NCBI GenBank assembly: GCA_030706685.1
Contig: JAUZOA010000044.1
Location: 1 to 41,037 of the forward strand
DNA: 41,037 nucleotides
Reading direction: 5' to 3'
Source of the DNA: Bacteroidota bacterium
Lineage (GTDB): Bacteria; Bacteroidota; Bacteroidia; Chitinophagales; Chitinophagaceae
Positions 16,729 through 23,863 of the stretch are shown piece by piece. Made by a program: the position numbers and the translations under genes. A model generated the notes under the pieces. The model was not told the DNA's origin. It ran no database searches and worked only from the letters and a program-made list of their open reading frames with translations. The number at the start of each line of letters is the position of its first letter. Positions within the stretch are counted from its first letter, which is position 1.

Positions 16729-16813
16729 GTCAGGTCAGGAAAGGGTCAGGCGAGGGTCAGGTCAAGGTCAGGAAAGGGTCAGGGAAAAGTCAGGCAAGAA
16801 TCAGGCAGAAGTC
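16729..16813 (+). repeat. GTCAGG array with exact 11-bp period
   Basis: GTCAGG starts at 16734, 16745, 16756, 16767, 16778 and 16789, then ATCAGG at 16800 and a partial GTC at 16811. All steps are 11 bp. An extra out-of-phase GTCAGG lies at 16729. Spacers are purine-rich, such as AAAGG, CGAGG, TCAAG and GAAAA. Eleven is not a multiple of three and stops occur in the frames, so it is not coding. Confidence 0.85.
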
Positions 16814-16814
16814 T

Positions 16815-17061
16815 CGTGAAAATCACGTACAAAAAAGAAGAATATTGGAAAACGCGGCTTCAACTTTCCTGCCGTTGATTCCATCTTTCAATTTACAAAA
16901 AAAAGGCCATAGCAAAGATTAAACAGGGAATTATTTCGTCGCCTGGCGAATCCCCGGGTCAGCTTTTTAAAAACCGTTATCCGGGTTTGCTGCCCTGATT
17001 AATGTCACAGGCGTAAGTTTTACCTTTACCGGGTATCAAACAGGCAACGACCCCGTAAACC
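16815..17061. other. Non-coding stretch between the 11-bp arrays and the GNAT gene
   Basis: It begins with a 5-bp hairpin (CGTGA 16815-16819, TCACG 16823-16827). After it no clear gene, terminator or promoter was found. A short frame ending at about 17069 (INVTGVSFTFTGYQ) looks protein-like but is only about 30 residues. Confidence 0.4.
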
Positions 17062-17628
17062 ATGCAGGATAATTACAGCACTCCAAGGCTTTTACTGGAT
17101 AAACTGACTTTACGCGACACTGAATTCATTTATGAATTAGTAAACACTCCCGGATGGATAAAATTTATTGGGGATAGAAATATCAAGACCCAAGAGGACG
17201 CCATCGCCTATATCCAAAAACTTATTGACAACCCGGCTATTAATTATTGGGTGGTGAAAAGTAAGGGCCAGTCCATCCCGATGGGTATTGTCACTTTCAT
17301 CAAACGCGGCTATTTGGAGCATCACGATATTGGCTTTGCCTTTCTTCCCGAATATTCGAAACAAGGATATGCTTATGAAGCCACAATAGCCATATTAGAT
17401 GATGTAATAAAGGATCCTCTCCATACACAGATTCTTGCGACGACAATAAAGGAAAATACTAACTCGATCCGTCTCCTGGAAAAATTAGGCCTCCAATTTA
17501 GCCACGAGATTCAAATCGGCAACGAAATGTTGCAGGTGTATGCTGCTATGACAGATAAACTGCTTATAAACCATCTAACGCAACCGGCTGATAAGGCCAA
17601 TCAAAATCATCATCATGAAAAAAACTAA
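17062..17628 (+). CDS. GNAT family N-acetyltransferase (RimJ/RimL-like)
   Basis: A 188-residue cytoplasmic acetyltransferase. TPRLLLDKLTLRDTEFIYEL is the N-terminal strand-helix of the family. Residues 90-104 (IGFAFLPEYSKQGYA) give the acetyl-CoA site with Gln101-Gly102-x-Ala104. NTNSIRLLEKLGLQF is the usual C-terminal helix. The end is a hydrophilic His-rich tail (ADKANQNHHHEKN) that lies in the 14-base overlap with the following oxidoreductase gene, so the tail sequence may be shaped by the overlap. Substrate unknown. The overlap suggests the two genes are translated together. Confidence 0.85.
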   Translation: MQDNYSTPRLLLDKLTLRDTEFIYELVNTPGWIKFIGDRNIKTQEDAIAYIQKLIDNPAINYWVVKSKGQSIPMGIVTFIKRGYLEHHDIGFAFLPEYSKQGYAYEATIAILDDVIKDPLHTQILATTIKENTNSIRLLEKLGLQFSHEIQIGNEMLQVYAAMTDKLLINHLTQPADKANQNHHHEKN

Positions 17629-19114
17629 CCCCCTACCCGGAAAGAAAAAAATCAGCCGCGGTGATTTCATCCGTAATGCCGCATTAGCTACTGCAGGGTT
17701 TTATATTGTACCCCGTCATGTACTGGGTGGAAAAGGATACCTCGCCCCAAGCGACAAACTTTATATCGCCGCCATAGGTTGCGGAGGCGAAGGTGAAAAT
17801 GATATTCATCACCACGCAACGGCTCCTAAGAAAAACGCAGTGATAGCCTTTCTTTGTGATGTGGATGACCGTATGGCGGCGCCACGCAGAAAGGAATTCC
17901 CGCAGGCAAAGTTTTATTACGACTGGCGGGAGCTATATGAAAAAGAAAATAAACAGTTTGATGCCGTTTCCATCGCTATCCCTGACCACAACCACGCCAT
18001 TGTAGCATTAAGCGCCATGAAAATGGGCAAGCATGTCTATCTTCAAAAACCTTTGACTCATGATATTTATGAAGCCCGCATTCTGACACAGGCCTCCGAA
18101 AAATATAAAGTAGTTACCCAGATGGGCGACCAGGGCGCATCCTGCGAAGGTATGCGAACATTACGCGAATGGTTTGAAGCGGGACTCATTGGTGACATTA
18201 CTGACGTATACAACTGGACGAACCGGCCTGTCTGGCCGCAGGGAATACCCTGGCCCGATCAACATCCGCCTGTTCCCAAAGAATTGAAATGGGATTTATG
18301 GCTGGGCACGGCCCAATACACTGATTATATAGATAATCTTGTGCCTTTTAACTGGCGCGGGTGGTGGAGATTCGGAACAGGCGCCTTAGGCGATATGGCT
18401 TGTCATATCATGGGGCCGGCTTTCAAATTATTGGAACTTGGCTACCCCACTGAAGTTACCTGCAGTGCAACCACCGTTTATTCAGGAATATTCAAAGAAG
18501 CCGATTATCCTGAAAGCATTCCGCCATCCAGCAAGCTCCGGTATAAATTCACATTAAAGAATGGAAAGGAACTGAAATTGTATTGGATGGATGGAGGCAT
18601 CGTTCCTGAACGGCCGGATGAATTGGATGCTGATCTCAATTTAAATGAAGCGCTCGCGGATGTCCCGGAAGAAAATGATTATGAAGGAGGCACCCTGTTT
18701 GTCGGTACAAAGGGAAAGATTTCATGTGGCTGGGGTGGCTCACATCCCCGGTTGTTGCCACTCTCACGCAATAAAGAAATAAATATTCCCAAAAAATACC
18801 CGCGTATCGAAGGTGATATGGATGGCCATTGGTGGCAATGGATTGATGCCTGCATTGCAGGATATGGAAATGCGACAGTGGATTCACCGTTTGTGGGTTA
18901 TGCAGGGCCGCTTACCGAAACGGTGTTAATGGGTAATTTGTTATTGCGCAGTTTCAATCTCCCTGTAAAAGGGAAAAACAATGAATCCGGAACGCCCGGC
19001 AGGTATATTGCTTACAAATGGGATGGAGAGAATATGCGCATTACGAATTTCGAACCTGCCAATCAATTTGTAAAAAGAGAATACAGGAAAGGCTGGGGAG
19101 AGTTAATATTGTAA
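17615..19114 (+). CDS. Gfo/Idh/MocA family oxidoreductase with altered Tat-like signal
   Basis: A 499-residue protein. It starts KKKISRGDFIRNAALATAGF, which looks like a twin-arginine signal but has SRG where SRR is normal. The mature start VPRHVLGGKGYLAPSDKLYI is the hallmark of the secreted Bacteroidota branch of this family. A Rossmann fold follows with GCGGEGEN at 55-62 and the conserved Lys-Pro in LQKPLTHD (Lys145-Pro146; Gln replaces the usual Glu). GDMACHIMGPAFKLLELG is the second-domain substrate helix. Family members oxidise or reduce sugar derivatives with NAD(P). It overlaps the upstream GNAT gene by 14 bases. Confidence 0.9.
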   Translation: MKKTNPLPGKKKISRGDFIRNAALATAGFYIVPRHVLGGKGYLAPSDKLYIAAIGCGGEGENDIHHHATAPKKNAVIAFLCDVDDRMAAPRRKEFPQAKFYYDWRELYEKENKQFDAVSIAIPDHNHAIVALSAMKMGKHVYLQKPLTHDIYEARILTQASEKYKVVTQMGDQGASCEGMRTLREWFEAGLIGDITDVYNWTNRPVWPQGIPWPDQHPPVPKELKWDLWLGTAQYTDYIDNLVPFNWRGWWRFGTGALGDMACHIMGPAFKLLELGYPTEVTCSATTVYSGIFKEADYPESIPPSSKLRYKFTLKNGKELKLYWMDGGIVPERPDELDADLNLNEALADVPEENDYEGGTLFVGTKGKISCGWGGSHPRLLPLSRNKEINIPKKYPRIEGDMDGHWWQWIDACIAGYGNATVDSPFVGYAGPLTETVLMGNLLLRSFNLPVKGKNNESGTPGRYIAYKWDGENMRITNFEPANQFVKREYRKGWGELIL

Positions 19115-19235
19115 CGCTTCATATTGCTGATCGGTTGTAATCTGCAATATAATAAACAGCTATCCTCTCCTATTCGCGCAGTTATTGAATATCCGTCACT
19201 TCGCGCAAGACAGCCATAGTGATGTGAATCATTCA

Positions 19236-19269
19236 TTGCTTATTGCATTTCGTATGTAAGATAAATTTG
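19236..19269 (+). promoter_or_regulatory. Bacteroidota-type promoter of the DinB-like gene
   Basis: TAAATTTG at 19262-19269 matches the -7 element TAnnTTTG exactly. TTG at 19236-19238 is a possible -33 element, with 23 bases between them. The start codon is 25 bases downstream. Confidence 0.5.
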
Positions 19270-19293
19270 TACAGATCATAAACGGGTAATCAA

Positions 19294-19797
19294 ATGAATA
19301 CTATTGCACAAGAATTTACAGAACAAAGCATTTCAATAATCGTCAACAAGAACACTCCTAAAATAATGAAATGCCTGGACCAGTTAAGTGAAGCACAAAT
19401 ATGGCAGCGGCCCAACCAGGCATCTAACAGCATTGGCAACCTGTTGCTTCATCTTTGCGGCAATATCAGGCAATATATCATGGCCACCTTAGGCGATCAG
19501 CCGGACATCCGGGAAAGAGATAAAGAATTTTCCGCTAAAGGCGGGTACAATAAAGCAGAACTTCGGAATAAATTATCGGCTACCCTGGATGAGGCGGTTA
19601 CTATTATAAAAAATATGGATGAACCCAGCCTGATGAAGGTGTATTCTGTGCAGGGATTTAATTATTCAGGCATAGGGATCATCGTTCAGGTAACAGAACA
19701 TTATTCTCATCATACAGGCCAGGTTATTTTCTGGACAAAGATGCTGACGGGGAATGACCTTCGTCTTTATGTTGATCAAAAAATCCTGACAAAATAA
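19294..19797 (+). CDS. DinB-like / DUF1572 four-helix protein
   Basis: A 167-residue protein of the DinB/YfiT metal-binding superfamily. Helix 1 carries IMKCLDQLSEAQIWQRPNQA and SNSIGNLLLHLCGNIRQYI with His53. The later motif EHYSHHTGQVIFW provides His136 and His140. The three histidines (H...HxxxH) are the family's metal site. GDQPDIRERDKEFSA is the typical linker. Members include thiol-dependent transferases and stress proteins; the reaction here is unknown. The fold is cytoplasmic with no signal. It has its own promoter and converges on the M13 peptidase gene. Confidence 0.85.
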   Translation: MNTIAQEFTEQSISIIVNKNTPKIMKCLDQLSEAQIWQRPNQASNSIGNLLLHLCGNIRQYIMATLGDQPDIRERDKEFSAKGGYNKAELRNKLSATLDEAVTIIKNMDEPSLMKVYSVQGFNYSGIGIIVQVTEHYSHHTGQVIFWTKMLTGNDLRLYVDQKILTK

Positions 19798-19801
19798 AAT
19801 G

Positions 19802-19866
19802 GCCGGTAAGACGGAAAGTATCTTTTCTCAGAGACTCACCGTCCTCCCGGCAAATAATTTCTTTTT
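19802..19866. terminator. Probable bidirectional terminator between convergent genes
   Basis: GCCGG (19802-19806) pairs with CCGGC (19847-19851), and GACGG (19810-19814) pairs with CCGTC (19839-19843), with a 3x3 internal loop between. AAATAATTTCTTTTTT follows on the plus strand. It lies between gene ends at 19797 and 19880. Confidence 0.5.
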
Positions 19867-19879
19867 TACGCAACAAGAC

Positions 19880-21889
19880 TTACCAAACCTTCACTCTCTT
19901 ATCTTTTGGCAACCACATACGATCTCCTTCCTTGATTCCAAAGGCATCATAGAATTCCTGCATTTGTTGCAAAGGAAGAAGCGCTCTCCATTCGGCAGGT
20001 GAATGCGGATCGGTCAATATCAGGTTAGCCTGCGTTTCAGGAAGGGCCATGCCGCGCCATACCTGCGCCCAGCTTAAAAAGAATCGCTGATCGGGTGTAA
20101 AGCCATCTATCTTTTCATTGCTCTTGCCTTCCGGTGTTTTTTTGAATGCTTCATACGCCATTTGTATGCCACCGAAATCAGCAAGGTTCTCACCAAGAGT
20201 AAGCCTGCCATTGACATGCAATGTATCGAGCACTACAGCGGCATTATACTGCGCTACAACAGCATCGGCCAATACTTTGAATTTATCAGCATCCTCTTTT
20301 GTCCACCAGTCGCGCAAACTCCCGTCGGCGTCATATTGCCGGCCCTGGTCATCAAAACCATGTGTCATCTCATGACCGATCACCGCCATGATCCCCCCAT
20401 AGTTAACGGCATCATCAGCGCCAAAATCAAAGAAAGGAAATTGTAATATCCCGGCAGGAAATGTGATAGTATTTTGTATTGGGTTGTAGGAAGCATTCAC
20501 CGTAGGGGTCGTAAAACCAAATTCCGTGCGGTCGATCGGCTTTCCGAGCTTATTAATATTATAGTTATAGGCCCATTGGGAACAACTTCTTACATTATTC
20601 AATAAGGAATTTTTATTGATCATTACTCCCTCGTATTCTTTCCATTTATCGGGGTAAGCGATCTTCTTAGTAAAAGCCATCAGTTTTGCAAGCGCTTTTT
20701 GCTTGGTATCCTGGCTCATCCAGGTCAGCCGTTTGATGCGTTCGGCGAATGTTTGCTGCAGGTTATTCACCATTTCGAGCATGCGTTGCTTGGCGGCGGG
20801 TTTAAAGAATCGGTCTACGTACAAGTGACCCAGCAATTCGCCAAGACTGCCATCAATAAGATTGGCCATGCGTTGCCAGCGGGGTGTTATTTCTTTTTGT
20901 CCGCTGATGGCTTTTTGAAAATCAAAATTGGCATTCACAAAATCATGGCTGAGATAAGGAGCCGCGTTTTTCAATATTTCAAACCTGGCGATTTGCTTCC
21001 AGGTATCCAAAGGCAAGCTGGTCAAAAGACTGTCTAATGCACGAAAAAAAGAAGGAGTGCTTACGATTATAAAATCCTGTTTGGGGATATCCGAAGCGGC
21101 AAACAGGGCAGGAATTTTTAATGTTTTAAATCCGGCCGAAAATTCATCGGGTGTATATTTATTGTACCGCTTTTGGGGATCTCTCAGTTCTACCCGGCTC
21201 CATTGCGCCCTGGCAATAGCTGTTTCCGTTTGTACAATATTGTCTGAGATCTGTTGGGCTTCCGTGGAAGAAGCACCGGTTAAAGTGAAAAGCTTTACAA
21301 TATATGCTTTGAGCGCTTCCCGGACCGCTTTGCTGCGCGCGTCATCTTTTAAATAATAATCCCTGTCGGGTAAAGTAATACCGCCCTGCCCAAGGTGTAT
21401 CCGGTATACATTAATATCCTTCGCGTCCTGGTTGACGAAGGCGCTGAATAGTCCGCCGGCGGCACCCCGGGTACGAAGTTTCATCAGGGTATTGAGCAAT
21501 TCATTGATATTACCGATAGCATCAATGGTTTGCAGGTCTGTTTTGACAGGCGCTGCTCCGGCCTTTTCCAGTTGCAGGCTATCCATGCCGCTGGTATAAA
21601 AATCACCGCACATTTGTTCAGCCCTGGTTCTTGTTGTTTTTTTGGATGATTCTTCCAGCAGGGTTTTTAAGTGCTGCGAACTTTCTTCGCGCAACATATC
21701 AAAACTTCCCCAGCGTGTCTTGGTGGAAGGCATGACCGTTTTTTTGAGCCAGCCCCCATTGGCATATTCATAAAAGTTATCACCCGGTTTTACCGACAGG
21801 TCCATATTGGCCTTATCAATATATTTTACCTGGGCATTGAGAGTGAATGACAGGATTGCAATAAGAATCAGCGATAGTGTTTTTTTCAT
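19880..21889 (-). CDS. M13 family metallopeptidase (neprilysin/PepO-like), exported
   Basis: A 669-residue zinc endopeptidase. MKKTLSLILIAILSFTLNAQ is the signal peptide, so ATG 21889 is taken over 21937. The N-terminal lobe starts IDKANMDLSVKPGDNFYEYANGGWLKK, the usual M13 opening. The zinc site is HEMTH at 506-510 (VIGHEMTHGFDDQGRQYD), with Glu567 of GENLADFGG as third ligand and Asp571 nearby. NASYNPIQNTITFPAGILQ and the C-terminal WRALLPLQQMQEFYDAFGIKEGD / RVKVW are family signatures. It degrades peptides in the periplasm or at the surface. It lies 73 bases after rpiA on the same strand, possibly in one transcript. Confidence 0.95.
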   Translation of the reverse strand: MKKTLSLILIAILSFTLNAQVKYIDKANMDLSVKPGDNFYEYANGGWLKKTVMPSTKTRWGSFDMLREESSQHLKTLLEESSKKTTRTRAEQMCGDFYTSGMDSLQLEKAGAAPVKTDLQTIDAIGNINELLNTLMKLRTRGAAGGLFSAFVNQDAKDINVYRIHLGQGGITLPDRDYYLKDDARSKAVREALKAYIVKLFTLTGASSTEAQQISDNIVQTETAIARAQWSRVELRDPQKRYNKYTPDEFSAGFKTLKIPALFAASDIPKQDFIIVSTPSFFRALDSLLTSLPLDTWKQIARFEILKNAAPYLSHDFVNANFDFQKAISGQKEITPRWQRMANLIDGSLGELLGHLYVDRFFKPAAKQRMLEMVNNLQQTFAERIKRLTWMSQDTKQKALAKLMAFTKKIAYPDKWKEYEGVMINKNSLLNNVRSCSQWAYNYNINKLGKPIDRTEFGFTTPTVNASYNPIQNTITFPAGILQFPFFDFGADDAVNYGGIMAVIGHEMTHGFDDQGRQYDADGSLRDWWTKEDADKFKVLADAVVAQYNAAVVLDTLHVNGRLTLGENLADFGGIQMAYEAFKKTPEGKSNEKIDGFTPDQRFFLSWAQVWRGMALPETQANLILTDPHSPAEWRALLPLQQMQEFYDAFGIKEGDRMWLPKDKRVKVW

Positions 21890-21962
21890 GCTTAAAAAAT
21901 TGTGGAGGTCAAGATACAATTTTTTATCTATCACCAAATATTGATATGGCTACTGCAATATT

Positions 21963-22652
21963 TCATTTATACATGGTCACTTCTACCCTTCCGTCCGGGT
22001 AACCAATGATCGCCCGTTTGGTCATATGAATAAAAAGTCCTGTTTCCACCACGCCGGGAATCCCGTGCAACAAAACATTTAAGGAAGAAGCATCTTCAAT
22101 TTTTACGAACTCACAATCGAGAATATAGTGGGAATGATCGGTGATAAATGGGTAGCCATTCACTTGCCTCAATATCACTTTTGAACAAAGACCCTGCTGA
22201 TTGATTTGCCTAATGACCTGTTTATATCCAAATGGAATGACTTCAACAGGCAAAGGAAATTTTCCGAGTTGATCCACCTGCTTTGAACTATCGGCAATGA
22301 TGACCAATTCACGGGATGCGGCAGCCACTATTTTTTCCTGCAGCAATGCCCCACCCCCGCCTTTGATGAGCTGGCCTTCCGGGTCAATCTCATCGGCACC
22401 ATCAATTGTCAGGGCCAGTTCGCCGGCCGCATTGAGATCGGAAACCGCGATACCCAGCTCTTTTGCCAATTGCCCTGTTTTGGCAGAAGTTGGAATAACC
22501 ATAATTTGCAATCCTTCTTTTACCCTTGCGCCCAGTTCTTTTATCAACCAATAAGCAGTAGTTCCCGTGCCAAGGCCTATTGCCATTCCCGGCTTTACAA
22601 GGCCGGCGGCATAAATGCCTACATTTTTTTTAATTTCTTCCCGGGATAACAT
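21963..22652 (-). CDS. rpiA: Ribose-5-phosphate isomerase A
   Basis: A 229-residue cytoplasmic enzyme that interconverts ribose 5-phosphate and ribulose 5-phosphate in the pentose phosphate pathway. Signatures are GLGTGTTA at 26-33 (phosphate loop), TIDGADEID at 82-90 with the catalytic acidic residues, KGGGGALLQEK at 97-107 with the active-site Glu106, and HMTKRAIIGYPDGRVEV at the end. The length is normal. ATG 22652 is the start; a TTG at 22667 in the same frame would add five residues. It precedes the M13 gene by 73 bases. Confidence 0.95.
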   Translation of the reverse strand: MLSREEIKKNVGIYAAGLVKPGMAIGLGTGTTAYWLIKELGARVKEGLQIMVIPTSAKTGQLAKELGIAVSDLNAAGELALTIDGADEIDPEGQLIKGGGGALLQEKIVAAASRELVIIADSSKQVDQLGKFPLPVEVIPFGYKQVIRQINQQGLCSKVILRQVNGYPFITDHSHYILDCEFVKIEDASSLNVLLHGIPGVVETGLFIHMTKRAIIGYPDGRVEVTMYK

Positions 22653-22938
22653 AGCGATTTGCTGCAAGATGATTGGGAAATTAAAATTAAGATGTTTATA
22701 TCATTCCCCGTTCCCGGAATAACTTATAAACCAGGGATTAGTAATGCCGGAATATGGCTATTTCTTTTTATTCAGCAAGGTATGAGGTGGCACCATAAAA
22801 ATACTGGCATTTATCAGCGGGGCGCCCCTGAGTTTATTACTGATAACCACATCTGATCTGGCGCTGGAGCCATTGGCCAGGTTAAAATGCAGGTTTCGGC
22901 GATCATAAGCTTTGTAACTTTCCCCGTAGTATATTTTT

Positions 22939-22969
22939 TTTCTCACTTTTTTTTAAAAAAACTGAGAAA
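22939..22969. other. AT-rich inverted repeat
   Basis: TTTCTCA (22939-22945) pairs with TGAGAAA (22963-22969); inside it, after one C/C mismatch, seven T residues face seven A residues. It could act as a weak terminator in both directions or as a binding site. Confidence 0.45.
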
Positions 22970-22989
22970 TACCGGATAATATCATGCAC

Positions 22990-23025
22990 TAAATGCTTAC
23001 ACTTACTTAAAAGACTAAGCATTTA
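22990..23025. other. 10-bp perfect dyad
   Basis: TAAATGCTTA (22990-22999) is the reverse complement of TAAGCATTTA (23016-23025), with a 16-nt spacer. It lies about 370 bases before the 23394 start. It may be an operator or a hairpin in a long leader. Confidence 0.45.
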
Positions 23026-23393
23026 CACCTATTATAATAACCTATTAGTACGATTTACTATTTTTTTCAAAATGCACCCGACCATCACATCGCTAAAATA
23101 TTTACTTCGTTTAATAGCTAGTGATGTTGTCACACGAATGTCTGGCTATAAAGTTTAATGTATAAAACTTCCGAAACCCTTATAATAGTACTTGTTATAA
23201 TGCGCAAATGCTTTTATTGATAATTATCAAAAACACTTCCTCTTACTTTTCCACAGTGTTTTTCTCAGGTAGAATAGCAGGATCATTTTGTCTTTTCTGC
23301 TTCAAAAGAGTATTCTATGCAATTTCAAAAGATGGAGTATTTACCTTTTATTCAACCGGGAGATCGATTAATTTTATAGACAAATAATACCTT

Positions 23394-23816
23394 ATGAAAG
23401 CTCAAGTTGTTTTTTTATCAATAGCCATTCTTGCTGTTAATTCATCAGGAACAATTTATTCTTCTTTGACTGAAAAGTCATTGAGCAACCAGTCAGGTGT
23501 ACTAATGAAAAAGCAAAATACTGATTTTGCTTTTTTCAGGACACATCGCCAGGGAAAAGGAGTAGAGTCTGTATGGGGACTTACTTCAATTGACGGAGTA
23601 GCCGGTTTTCTTGTACAACGTACATACGATGACCCTACAGATCCCTATGCAATGTGGGAAGACCTTGGTTCAGTGCCTTCCAGCCCATTTCGTTCATTTA
23701 AATATATTGACCAGACTGTTTTTCCCGGTTATATTAATTACAGAATTAAAGCAATGATGGCGGATGGCAGTTCAATAATTTCAGAAGTGTCGGGTGTCAG
23801 GATAGTTAGCCATTAA
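23394..23816 (+). CDS. Secreted small beta-sandwich protein
   Basis: A 140-residue exported protein. MKAQVVFLSIAILAVNSSG is a signal peptide. The body follows the fibronectin-like unit that often precedes T9SS sorting domains: FAFFRTHRQGKGVESVWGLT, then GFLVQRTYDDPTD, MWEDLGSVPSS, YIDQTVFPGYINYRIKAMMA and a last strand ISEVSGVRIVSH. It has no sorting domain itself. It lies 47 bases before a T9SS-exported protein on the same strand, so the two probably form one transcript. Function unknown. Confidence 0.7.
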   Translation: MKAQVVFLSIAILAVNSSGTIYSSLTEKSLSNQSGVLMKKQNTDFAFFRTHRQGKGVESVWGLTSIDGVAGFLVQRTYDDPTDPYAMWEDLGSVPSSPFRSFKYIDQTVFPGYINYRIKAMMADGSSIISEVSGVRIVSH

Positions 23817-23863
23817 TGATGTAGCTAACCACATGAGATCTGCGCATTATTAAAAATGTGCTT

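Larger units (their letters stand above)
22653..23393. other. 741-bp AT-rich intergenic region
   Basis: Nothing certain is coded here. A minus-strand frame at 22758-22946 (GTG start, text such as LANGSSARSDVVISNKLRGA) may be a decayed gene. From about 22925 the sequence becomes strongly AT-rich and carries two inverted repeats (22939-22969 and 22990-23025). The last 100 bases should hold the promoter of the gene at 23394. Confidence 0.5.

Noticed and set aside
16684-16813. The 11-bp arrays as a CRISPR array
   Set aside because: Repeats are 5-6 bases with 5-6-base spacers, far shorter than CRISPR units, and no cas genes are present.
16960-17069. Short frame reading INVTGVSFTFTGYQ near the GNAT start
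   Set aside because: Only about 30 codons after a stop, overlapping the GNAT start, with no start codon of its own.
22758-22946. Minus-strand 62-codon frame as a real gene
   Set aside because: GTG start only, no family recognised, no signal or operon context; kept only as a possible remnant in the gap entry.
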